Positions 49,622-58,000 of a DNA stretch of 64,000 bases are shown in pieces; the first letter of the stretch is position 1; each line of letters starts with the position of its first letter. The stretch comes from an uncultured Ectothiorhodospiraceae bacterium. GTDB lineage: Bacteria > Pseudomonadota > Gammaproteobacteria > Nevskiales > Oceanococcaceae. Made by a program: the position numbers and the translations under genes. The notes under the pieces are model-generated. The model did no database searches. It worked only from the letters and a program-made list of their open reading frames with translations, and was not told where the DNA came from. The stretch is taken from positions 124,001 to 188,000 of the forward strand of contig CAKZQS010000040.1 of assembly GCA_937141935.1 (NCBI GenBank), written 5' to 3'.

Positions 49622-49851
49622 GGCCGCACGAAGTCCGGGCCGAACCCGCTGCCGACGAAGAAGCTGCCGATGACGCCGAGCAGGCCGAGCAGGATCAGCA
49701 GGCCGTAGATGTCTTCCTCATGCGCCCCCGTCACCGACTTGAGGGGGCGCCCGATCAAAAACGCGGCCGCGAATCCCCAAATCCCAAAGGCCGCCATGCT
49801 CCCCAGGAGAAGCCCTAGAAAGAGGGTGCAGAAGCCGACAGCGCGCAGCAT
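49615..49851 (-). CDS. Small leftward membrane protein at the end of the late operon
   Basis: 78 residues, on the opposite strand to all late genes, its 3' end overlapping the giant gene by 7 bases. Two hydrophobic segments (residues 5-35 VGFCTLFLGLLLGSMAAFGI, and 50-70 LLILLGLLGVIGSFFVGSGF) joined by a charged loop. Family unknown. Being transcribed against the late operon, it is a candidate lysogen-expressed gene (superinfection exclusion, or control of lysis). The ribosome-binding site is weak. A possible -10 (TATGCT) is about 50 bases upstream. Confidence 0.55.
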   Translation of the reverse strand: MLRAVGFCTLFLGLLLGSMAAFGIWGFAAAFLIGRPLKSVTGAHEEDIYGLLILLGLLGVIGSFFVGSGFGPDFVRPY

Positions 49852-49892
49852 GTTAGAGAACTTACACCGCGACCCTTGAGGCGTGGAACTGT

Positions 49893-50519
49893 GTGGATGA
49901 GCATAGTGCGCAGCCTAGCAGCCGAGCCCATTCCCCCGTGGACGCGATTGACGAACTGCTCGACGTCATTGAGGGGCCGGAATTCACCGACGATCCGGCC
50001 GACTCCGGCGGCCCGACCCGGTGGGGCATCACCCAAGCGACACTTTCGGCCCGGCGGGGATACCAGGTCACGGCGCAGGAGGTCGCTGAGCTCGAGCGCA
50101 GCGAGGCGCGCCAGATCTACGAGGACGAGTTTTTCTACGGGCCGCAGCTGCATCTTCTCGAGACTTCGTCCGCGATGGTCGCCTGGGAGGTCTGCGACAC
50201 CGGCGTGAATATCGGCACCGCCGTGGCCGTCACGATCCTGCAGCGCCTGCTCAACGGCCTCAACGACCGGGGCCGCCTCTACCCGGACATCGTCGCCGAC
50301 GGGATTTGCGGGCGGCAGACGGCTGGGGCGCTGGCCGAGTTCATCCGCATCCGCCGCGCTGAGGGCGAGCGCGTCCTGTTCACGATGCTGAACTGCCTTC
50401 AGGGCGCCTACTACCTGCGCCTGGCGGAGCGCCGCGAGAAAGACGAGCGGTTTCTGTATGGCTGGGCCCGGGCGCGGGTGTTCCAGCAGCTGGCTGACAA
50501 GCTGGCGGAGGCGCGGTGA
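49893..50519 (+). CDS. Endolysin, glycoside hydrolase 108 family with peptidoglycan-binding end
   Basis: 208 residues. Lysozyme-type muramidase of the GH108 group: DELLDVIEGPEFTDDP ADSGG TRWGITQATL-type start, with the catalytic Glu expected in the EGPEF region and the ITQ.T conserved helix, followed by the C-terminal peptidoglycan-binding domain VCDTGVNIGTAVAVTILQRL, RLYPDIVADGICGRQTAGAL. No signal peptide is visible, so a holin is needed for export. The GTG at 49,893 is chosen from the frame. A second GTG at 49,938 would start nearer the domain but lacks a good ribosome site. Next to the holin gene. Confidence 0.85.
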   Translation: MDEHSAQPSSRAHSPVDAIDELLDVIEGPEFTDDPADSGGPTRWGITQATLSARRGYQVTAQEVAELERSEARQIYEDEFFYGPQLHLLETSSAMVAWEVCDTGVNIGTAVAVTILQRLLNGLNDRGRLYPDIVADGICGRQTAGALAEFIRIRRAEGERVLFTMLNCLQGAYYLRLAERREKDERFLYGWARARVFQQLADKLAEAR

Positions 50520-50968
50520 TGCCCTCGCCCGTTCTGACCACCCTCACCAAGCTGTTCAAGCCGGCCGTCACGCTCATTGACGAACTGCACACCAGCGACG
50601 AGGAAAAGCTGAAGGCCAAGACCGCGATGCTCGAGGTGCAGCTGGCGGCCGCGCAGCAGCTGCTGCAATACGAGGCGCGGCTGGTGGAGGCGCAGACCAG
50701 CGTCGTGCGCGCTGAGGCGCAGGGCCAGTCTTGGATTCAGCGCGCCTGGCGCCCGATCACCATGCTGACCTTTCTGGTGCTGGTGGTCGCCGACGCCTTC
50801 GGGCTGCTCGCGTTCCGCCTGAGCGCGGAAGCCTGGACGCTGATGCAGATTGGCCTCGGCGGTTATGTCATCGGGCGGAGCGGCGAGAAGATCGCCCCCA
50901 ATGTGGCCCGGGCCATGGGCGACCGTCGCGCCGCGCGCGCCCTCGAGCACCAGGCGGGCGACCCTTGA
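50519..50968 (+). CDS. Holin (3TM phage/gene-transfer-agent type)
   Basis: 149 residues. Forms pores in the inner membrane so the endolysin can reach the wall. N-terminal charged helix (ELHTSDEEKLKAKTAMLEVQ), then TM-like PITMLTFLVLVVADAFGLLA and MQIGLGGYVIGRSGEKIA, with the conserved SWIQRAWRPITML start common to this holin family. The tail is basic/acidic mixed. Start ATG 50,519 (GTG 50,516 possible). It overlaps both the endolysin and the next gene, the normal arrangement of a lysis cassette. Confidence 0.8.
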   Translation: MPSPVLTTLTKLFKPAVTLIDELHTSDEEKLKAKTAMLEVQLAAAQQLLQYEARLVEAQTSVVRAEAQGQSWIQRAWRPITMLTFLVLVVADAFGLLAFRLSAEAWTLMQIGLGGYVIGRSGEKIAPNVARAMGDRRAARALEHQAGDP

Positions 50969-51360
50969 GCCGGGAGCAAGCCGCCGCGTTCTTCAAGGAC
51001 TGGCGGACGATCATCGGGGCCGTGGTCGTTCTGATCGCGGCCATTTTCATGTCGGCCGGCTGGGTGATGGCGGCATACGGGAACATCGAAGCGGTGCCCG
51101 GAATCCGGGAGAAGCACGAAGCCGACCTGGCGCTGATGCGGACTGAGCTCGCCAACGAGATCCTGCTGCTGACCGAGAAGCACAGGCTGGACATGGAGAA
51201 GGTCAATGCGGAAATCGCCGCGGTTCGGCGCACGCAGGATGAGTTTGTTGAGCGCGAGCTTCTGCTGCTCAATGATCGCCTGGGCAGCGTGCTGGTCCAG
51301 CTTGAGCGCATCAGCAGCGCCGTCGGCGCCGATCGCGAACCGCGACCTGTCGCCGATTGA
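50965..51360 (+). CDS. i-spanin (Rz-like) inner-membrane lysis protein
   Basis: 131 residues from a TTG overlapping the holin stop. One N-terminal transmembrane segment (TIIGAVVVLIAAIFMSAGWV) and then a long periplasmic coiled coil (ADLALMRTELANEILLLTEK, ERELLLLNDRLGSVLVQLER) fit an i-spanin, which with an outer-membrane partner fuses the two membranes at the end of lysis. In the Rz/Rz1 design a second gene is nested in the 3' half. Here such a nested start does exist (51,206), but the product is not a small lipoprotein. Confidence 0.7.
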   Translation: MSREQAAAFFKDWRTIIGAVVVLIAAIFMSAGWVMAAYGNIEAVPGIREKHEADLALMRTELANEILLLTEKHRLDMEKVNAEIAAVRRTQDEFVERELLLLNDRLGSVLVQLERISSAVGADREPRPVAD

Positions 51361-51697
51361 ACTGACGCGCTATGAGGCCGTGCTCATCGTCGTCGGCCGG
51401 ATCAACCGCCACAACGGCCGCCGGCTTGTTTTCGTCCAGTTCCCCACCGGCTCGGCCGAGCACCGCGAGTTCCTTCACGGCGTGCTGCAGCTCACGGTGG
51501 CGCAGTACCGCCACCACCGGGCGGATTGCGAGGGCGCTGGCCGCTGTGACCCGGCCGTTATCGTCGGCGATTGGCAGACCATGCTGCGCACCGTGGCCAC
51601 GACGCCTGGCGCCGTGGGCTACTTCAACGACTACAAGGTGGAATGGGACCAGGACGATAGCGGCGTGGGCGTTGCTCGCGTGCGCATTCTGCGCTGA
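51206..51697 (+). CDS. Exported phosphate-binding-like (PstS-type) domain protein, overlapping the spanin gene
   Basis: 163 residues. Good ribosome-binding site (GGAG, 7 bases from the ATG). The start is a clear Sec signal: basic MRKSPRFGARR, hydrophobic SLLSASFCCSMIAWAACWSS, then a possible cleavage SASA before APSA. The mature part reads LSPIELTRYEAVLIVVGRIN, RLVFVQFPTGSAEHREFLHG, VLQLTVAQYRHH, MLRTVATTPGAVGYFNDYKV, the pattern of small PstS-like periplasmic binding domains (IFLGR...W..G..I.PV......R..F....L......Y and A..PGAIGY). It overlaps i-spanin by 155 bases in another frame, the slot of Rz1. It may replace the o-spanin or be cargo. It overlaps the following barrel gene. Confidence 0.7.
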   Translation: MRKSPRFGARRMSLLSASFCCSMIAWAACWSSLSASAAPSAPIANRDLSPIELTRYEAVLIVVGRINRHNGRRLVFVQFPTGSAEHREFLHGVLQLTVAQYRHHRADCEGAGRCDPAVIVGDWQTMLRTVATTPGAVGYFNDYKVEWDQDDSGVGVARVRILR

Positions 51698-52703
51698 CGC
51701 CCGCAACGTCGTCGCCGGCGAGGTCGGCTACATCACCACCGGCGACCCGGTCTACTGGCTCAGCGCCGGCCACATCCGCGACCAGTTCGCCCTGACCGCC
51801 ATCCTGGGTCAGGACGTGGAGGGAGACCCCGAACTCACCCTGGCGCAGCTGGCATGGACGCCGGCGCGAACCTTTGGCCTCTACGTCGGCCGCACGGCGC
51901 TGAGCTTGGGGGCCACAACCACGACCACAAGCAGCTTCGTGACGCCCCCGAGCCGGCCGCTGACGACGTCCGACACGGTAAAGGCCTACCAGCGCGCGCT
52001 GCTGCGCCCGGATTTCGCCGCGTCGGTAGATTGGTCGCCGGCGCCCGGCCACTATTTCTCGGCGACAGGCTTCCGGCAGCGCCTGCTGGTGGTGGAGCGG
52101 GAAGGGGGGCAGACCTTCTTTCTGGACGCCAGCGCCGACACCGGAGAGCTTGACGACACCGACCACGACCCGGCCAGGCCGACAGGGGGCCGGCTGGATT
52201 CGGCCGTAGACGGGGTGCTCGCGCCGATCGCTGGTCCGCTGGCCGGCGTGCTGGTCGGTGGCGACCCGTTCTCCCGGCCGGAGACCATCGTCAGGGCCCG
52301 CGACGAGGTCACGCGCTCCTACCAGGTGCGCTACGAATACACCGGCCTTGAAGCGGCCCTTTCAGCGGACGCGGCGACGATCGAGACCGCTACGGCATCG
52401 CTCACCCTGTTCAGCACGGCGTTTCGCACGTCGATCTACCAGCTTGGCTTGGTGGGTGAGGTCATCGGCGCGCAGGGGGTCGGCGCGATCGGGACGGTCG
52501 GATTCGAGTGGCCCTTTTTGGGGTTTGAGGTTTTCGGCCACTACACCCGGATCCTCGACGGCGAGCGCGGGGAGGAATCGGCGTTTGGGGTGCTGCTGCG
52601 CTTCCGGCACGCCGCTATCCGTGCGGCGCTGCAGCGTGTGGATGGTGACTTCTACAGCCAGGCGGCCACGCTGGGCACGCTCGCGGCGTCCATCCGGTTT
52701 TGA
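51672..52703 (+). CDS. Outer-membrane beta-barrel-like protein without an ordinary start codon
   Basis: About 343 residues counting from the TTG at 51,672. Amphipathic beta strands (LAQLAWTPARTFGLYVGRTA, SYQVRYEYTGLEAALSADAA, VGAIGTVGFEWPFLGFEVFG, YSQAATLGTLAASIRF) and a terminal Phe, the usual final residue of barrels inserted by the BAM machine. The residues before the mature part (IAAWALLACAFCADA) form a signal-peptide core with lipobox-like LLAC, but no ATG, GTG or good TTG lies upstream in frame. The TTG at 51,672 cuts the core. Initiation may depend on a non-standard codon, on coupling, or on a +1 shift from the PBP-like frame. Likely lysogen surface protein. The barrel call is inferred from pattern. 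Confidence 0.55.
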   Translation: MLACAFCADARNVVAGEVGYITTGDPVYWLSAGHIRDQFALTAILGQDVEGDPELTLAQLAWTPARTFGLYVGRTALSLGATTTTTSSFVTPPSRPLTTSDTVKAYQRALLRPDFAASVDWSPAPGHYFSATGFRQRLLVVEREGGQTFFLDASADTGELDDTDHDPARPTGGRLDSAVDGVLAPIAGPLAGVLVGGDPFSRPETIVRARDEVTRSYQVRYEYTGLEAALSADAATIETATASLTLFSTAFRTSIYQLGLVGEVIGAQGVGAIGTVGFEWPFLGFEVFGHYTRILDGERGEESAFGVLLRFRHAAIRAALQRVDGDFYSQAATLGTLAASIRF

Positions 52704-52704
52704 G

Positions 52705-52959
52705 CTAGTCGTCGTCTTCGTGCAGACCCAACCGGCGCATGTCCGGGGTGATGCGCTCGATCTTTTCCTCGATCGCCTGCTCGAGCATTTCTTTCATCGT
52801 GAGTCCGTGGGCGTAGGCCCAGCCCTTCCAGATGCGGTGCTTTCGGCGGCTGATGTTCGCCTGCACCCTTACGCTGTCGTCCCCTGTGGTCCCCGGTTGG
52901 TTCAGCCGGGGCGGCCGTTTGTAGCCACCAGACGCGCGCGCGTCTTGCTCTTTCGACAT
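52705..52959 (-). CDS. Ribbon-helix-helix regulator at the right end of the prophage
   Basis: 84 residues. Start at the ATG at 52,959, preceded by AAGGAG at good spacing (an in-frame ATG at 52,980 overlaps that site). The N-terminal arm is basic (GYKRPPRLNQPG) and residues 29-66 (DSVRVQANISRRKHRIWKGW then AYAHGLTMKEMLEQAIEEKI) fit the RHH pattern: a strand, helix A and helix B with TMKEM, like plasmid CopG/ParG proteins. Transcribed leftward, convergent with the barrel gene (1 base apart). The palindrome GTTAGCACGCTAAC is 55-68 bases upstream of its start and may be an autoregulatory operator shared with the left-end control region. Confidence 0.7.
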   Translation of the reverse strand: MSKEQDARASGGYKRPPRLNQPGTTGDDSVRVQANISRRKHRIWKGWAYAHGLTMKEMLEQAIEEKIERITPDMRRLGLHEDDD

Positions 52960-53013
52960 TGATTGTTCACTCCTTCCCATTTCGGCTGGGTCTGCCGCCT
53001 CACGCGGGATGAG

Positions 53014-53027
53014 GTTAGCACGCTAAC
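53014..53027. promoter_or_regulatory. Operator palindrome GTTAGCACGCTAAC
   Basis: Perfect 14-base palindrome upstream of the RHH gene, the same GTTAGC-NN-GCTAAC as at 4,564-4,577. A leftward promoter (TTGCAA read from about 53,053, and a TTAGT-type -10 next to the palindrome) is possible, so the operator would overlap the start of transcription, as at the other copy. Confidence 0.75.
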
Positions 53028-53244
53028 TAAGCAACCACTTTGGGTTAGTTGCAAAGACGATATTACGCATACGCACATGCAAGTCGGACGCCAAGGCACG
53101 CGAAAAGCGGCCCGCAATGCCGGGAAAAAAACCAGGCAGAGGCTATGCGAATCAACTACTTTGGGAGCGAAAACCGGCGATCTTTTTACCCAAGAATGCA
53201 GGCCAAAAGCATTTGGCCACATAGCGTTACGGCTTTCCTTGCCT
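53028..53244. other. Phage arm of the attachment region
   Basis: No gene is seen in this stretch. It contains a GCAAC...GTTGC inverted repeat (53,031-53,035 with 53,046-53,050), two direct copies of ACTTTGGG (53,037-53,044 and 53,158-53,165) that could be arm-type sites for the integrase, A/T-richer DNA than the neighbours, and an 18-base hairpin close to the tRNA break. Arm sites are inferred. Confidence 0.45.
53201..53218. other. Hairpin next to the integration point
   Basis: GGCCAAA (53,201-53,207), loop AGCA, TTTGGCC (53,212-53,218). Perfect 7-bp stem about 27 bases from the end of the tRNA-Leu homology. No T-run, so it is not a typical terminator. It may be an integrase/IHF region feature. 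Confidence 0.5.
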
Positions 53245-53287
53245 CGGATTTTGAATCCGGCGCGTCTACCAGTTCCGCCACTCCGGC
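53245..53287 (-). tRNA. 5' half of tRNA-Leu(CAA), cut at the anticodon stem: attachment site
   Basis: Read on the minus strand from 53,287: acceptor strand GCCGGAG, D-arm with GCG/CGC stem and AACTGGTAGA loop, then CCGGA-TTCAAAA-TCCG, an anticodon arm with anticodon CAA (leucine). After TCCG the expected G is an A and the remainder (variable arm, T-arm, acceptor) is missing, replaced by phage DNA. So the phage integrated at the anticodon stem, and the 3' half is at the far prophage end outside this window. The fragment cannot make a tRNA. Confidence 0.85.
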
Positions 53288-53340
53288 ACGGGGCGCGCAG
53301 TCTACCAATGGCCCGCGGAAACCGGTAGCCTTCGCGCGCC

Positions 53341-54366
53341 ATGCGCACCGCCGATTTCGATTACGAGCTGCCCGCCGAGCTGATCGCCCAGGCCCCACTG
53401 CCTGAGCGTGCCGACTCGCGTCTGCTGGTGCTGCAGCGCGAAGGTCTGGTGGACAGCCGCATGCGCGAGTTCCCGCGCTGGCTGGATGCCGACGACCTCC
53501 TGGTGTTCAACAACACCCGCGTCGTGCGCGCCCGGCTGCAGGGGCGCAAGGAAGGCACCGGGGGGCACGTCGAGATTCTGGTCGAGCGGGTGCTCGACGA
53601 GCGCCGCGCCCTGGTGATGCTGCGGGCCAGCAAAACGCCCAAGCCCGGCACCCGCATCCTGGTCGAGCAGTACCCGCTGCAGGTGCAGGGGCGGCAGCAG
53701 GAGTTCTTTGAGCTCGACAGCCCGGCCATCGATTGGGCGGCGCTGATGGAAGAGCGTGGCGAGATCCCGTTGCCGCCCTACATCGAGCGCCGCGCCACGC
53801 AGGACGATGCCGAGCGTTACCAGAGCCTGCTGGCCCGCGAGGACGGCGCGGTGGCCGCGCCCACCGCCAGCCTGCATTTCGACCAGGACCTGCTGCGTGC
53901 GGCGCGCGAGCGGGTGGCCGAGCTGGCGACGATCACGCTGCATGTCGGCGCCGGCACCTTCCAGCCGGTGCGCGTGGAATCGGTGGAATCGCACCAGATG
54001 CACGCCGAGCGCTACCGCGTGGACGATGCGCTGGTCGAGGCGGTGGACCGCACGCGCGCCCGCGGTGGCCGTGTGGTGGCCGTAGGCACCACCGTCGTGC
54101 GGGCGCTGGAGAGCGCGGCGCAGGAGGGCAGCCTGTCGGCCCGCGCCGGTGATTCGCGGCTGTTCATCACGCCGGGCTACCGCTTTCGCGTGGTCGATGC
54201 GCTGCTGACCAACTTCCACCTGCCGCAGAGCACGCTGCTGATGCTGGTCAGCGCCTTTGCCGGCCAGGCCCGCATCCGCGAGGCCTATGCCCACGCCGTG
54301 CGCGAGCGCTACCGCTTCTTTTCCTACGGCGACGCGATGTTCCTGCCCGGGCACCTGCCGGACTGA
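53341..54366 (+). CDS. queA: S-adenosylmethionine:tRNA ribosyltransferase-isomerase
   Basis: 341 residues, close to E. coli QueA (356). Transfers the ribosyl part of S-adenosylmethionine to preQ1 in tRNA to make epoxyqueuosine, the step after Tgt. Hallmarks: DFDYELPAELIAQAPLPERADS, LLVFNNTRVVRARLQGRKEG-type block, GHVEILVERVL, GEIPLPPYI, ERYQ, LHFDQDLL, ITLHVGAGTFQPVR, FITPGYRFRVVDALLTNFHL and FAGQARIREAYAHAV. Complete gene, start at 53,341. It is the first host gene after the prophage, with tgt downstream on the same strand, though two genes on the other strand separate them. Confidence 0.96.
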   Translation: MRTADFDYELPAELIAQAPLPERADSRLLVLQREGLVDSRMREFPRWLDADDLLVFNNTRVVRARLQGRKEGTGGHVEILVERVLDERRALVMLRASKTPKPGTRILVEQYPLQVQGRQQEFFELDSPAIDWAALMEERGEIPLPPYIERRATQDDAERYQSLLAREDGAVAAPTASLHFDQDLLRAARERVAELATITLHVGAGTFQPVRVESVESHQMHAERYRVDDALVEAVDRTRARGGRVVAVGTTVVRALESAAQEGSLSARAGDSRLFITPGYRFRVVDALLTNFHLPQSTLLMLVSAFAGQARIREAYAHAVRERYRFFSYGDAMFLPGHLPD

Positions 54367-54408
54367 GGCGCCTCGGGCCTAGGGAAACGCGGACTTATTC
54401 GCGCGCCC

Positions 54409-55721
54409 CTAGAGCTCCTCGTCGACAAAGGCGACGTGCTGGAAGTATTGCTGGCCCTCGAAGGAGGCGCCGAGCGCGCCGATGATGATGCCGGTGGCGG
54501 CGGTAAAGCCGGCCAGCGACAGGTAATGTCGCAGCGTGATCGCACCCTCCAGGGAGGCCGCCCAGCCGCGTACCAGCGTGTCCGGGTAAAGGGTCTGGCT
54601 CAGCGTCAGCGCCAGCCCGAACAGCGCCAGGTAGGTGATCAGCATCCCCAGCAGCACCACGATGACCACCGCGGCATTGCTGAACACCACCTGCTCGGTC
54701 AACGGCCCGCTGCGCGGCGGGTGCAGCAGCAGGCGCTGGCGGTGGATGATGAAGGCGCAGGTGCCCAGCAGCGCCAGCAGGCTCAGCGCGACGATCGTGC
54801 CGGCCGGCTGGCTCATGCCCAGCTCCCAGCCTTCGGCCGCCGTCAGCAGCACGATCAAGGTCGACAAGGCCGCGGTCGACAGGCCGCTGAGGCGAAAGGG
54901 GAACTGCCAGGGGTGCGCCTGCAGCACGGCGCTGGCGACCTCCTCGCGGCCGATCCACAGCGCCCGCAGGTAAAAACGCCAGCGCGCCTGGCGCGCGGCC
55001 CGCGGCAGTTCCTCCAGGCGCACGTCCGCGGTGGCCTGCAACTCCTCGCGCAACTGCAGGCGCTGCTCCTCGTCGAAGTGGCGCATCGCGTCCAGCGCCG
55101 CGGGCCCGGCCGGCAGGTGCATATAGCTGTCGGGCGCTTCGCTGTGGGGCAGGTCGTTGAGATCGCCGAGCAGGTGCATCACCAGCGCCACGATGCGGCG
55201 CACGGCGACCGGGTCGGCCGGGCTGTCATCGTCGCCGACCAAGGCCTCATCGGTGGCATCGGCGGCATCGGCCGCGCCCGGCGGGGCGGCACCGGTCTCG
55301 GTTTCGGGCGCAGTCGGCGCGGCGCGTGCGCCGATGCGCGCCAGCGAAAGCACGGCCGCATAGAGCGAGCGCGAGGGCGCCGCCATGGCCTGCGGCCGGC
55401 TGTAGGCGGCCAGGTCGGCGGGCGTGATCACCAGCGCATAGTCCCAGTGGTGTTGGGCGCGCTGGCGGGCGCCCTCCTTGAGCAGCGCCACCGGCTCTTC
55501 CTGCGGCGTCAGCAGCGGCTCGTCCCATTCCACCAGCGGCATGCGCCAGCGAAATTCCGGCAGGGCCTGCTCCAGCGCGGCCAGCACCTGCCGGCGCGCG
55601 GCCTGCACGCTGGCACGCTGGCGCGCGTCCAGCGCGTGGGCGACCAGCCAGCCCAGCTCGACGACGGGCTCGTGGCGGGCGGCCTGGGGCTCGGTCGCGC
55701 CGGGCGCGTCGTCGGCGGGCC

Positions 55722-55725
<4 letters not shown>
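54409..55725 (-). CDS. Membrane protein of unknown function between queA and tgt
   Basis: 438 residues from the GTG at 55,725, whose TGA-type overlap (GTGA) with the rhodanese stop marks coupling. Residues 1-300 are soluble and Ala/Glu-rich with a Pro-rich linker and helices (HWDYALVITPADLAAYSRPQ, LRALWIGREEVASAVLQAHP). Four transmembrane segments occupy the C-terminal 140 residues (LSTLIVLLTAAEGWELG, TIVALSLLALLGTCAFIIH, AAVVIVVLLGMLITYLALFG, YLSLAGFTAATGIIIGALG). I do not recognise the family. Convergent with queA, co-transcribed with the rhodanese. Confidence 0.75.
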
Positions 55726-57570
<1,845 letters not shown>

Positions 57571-57600
57571 TTTGCGGCTTTGCCAAGCCCCCGGGACACC

Positions 57601-57930
57601 ATGGATTTCTTCCTCTCCGCGGCCTATGCCCAGGCCGGCGCGCCCGCGCAGCCCTCGCTGATGGCGCAGTTGCTGCCGCTGCTGCTGCTCGGCGTGCTGT
57701 TCTACTTCATGCTGATTCGCCCGCAGATGAAGCGCAACAAGGAACACCGCGAGCTGGTGGGCGGCCTGTCCAAGGGCGACGAAATCGTCAGCTCCGGCGG
57801 CCTGGCCGGGCGCGTTACCGACGTGGGCGAGGTCTACCTGACGCTCGAAATCGCCGAGGGCACCGAGGTCAAGGTGCAAAAGGCCGCCGTGGCCCAGGTG
57901 CTGCCCAAAGGGACGCTGAAGTCCCTGTAG
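57601..57930 (+). CDS. yajC: Preprotein translocase accessory subunit YajC
   Basis: 109 residues. Inner-membrane accessory of the SecDF complex. One transmembrane segment at about 20-40 (LMAQLLPLLLLGVLFYFML) followed by IRPQMKRNKEHRELVGGLSK and a cytoplasmic beta domain DEIVSSGGLAGRVTDVG, the typical YajC architecture. The N-terminal MDFFLSAAYAQAGAPAQPSL includes the usual short periplasmic tail. Operon tgt-yajC-secD-secF, the arrangement normal in gammaproteobacteria. Confidence 0.95.
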   Translation: MDFFLSAAYAQAGAPAQPSLMAQLLPLLLLGVLFYFMLIRPQMKRNKEHRELVGGLSKGDEIVSSGGLAGRVTDVGEVYLTLEIAEGTEVKVQKAAVAQVLPKGTLKSL

Positions 57931-58000
57931 TTTGCGTGCCGCGCGGCCCCGGCCGCCGGCGTACACGCCCCCAAGAGGCCCGACGCGGGCCGGGAATCGC

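Noticed and set aside
53245-53287. tRNA-Leu interrupted by a group I intron
   Set aside because: The DNA after the break has no intron-like core and leads into phage genes; no 3' exon is found.
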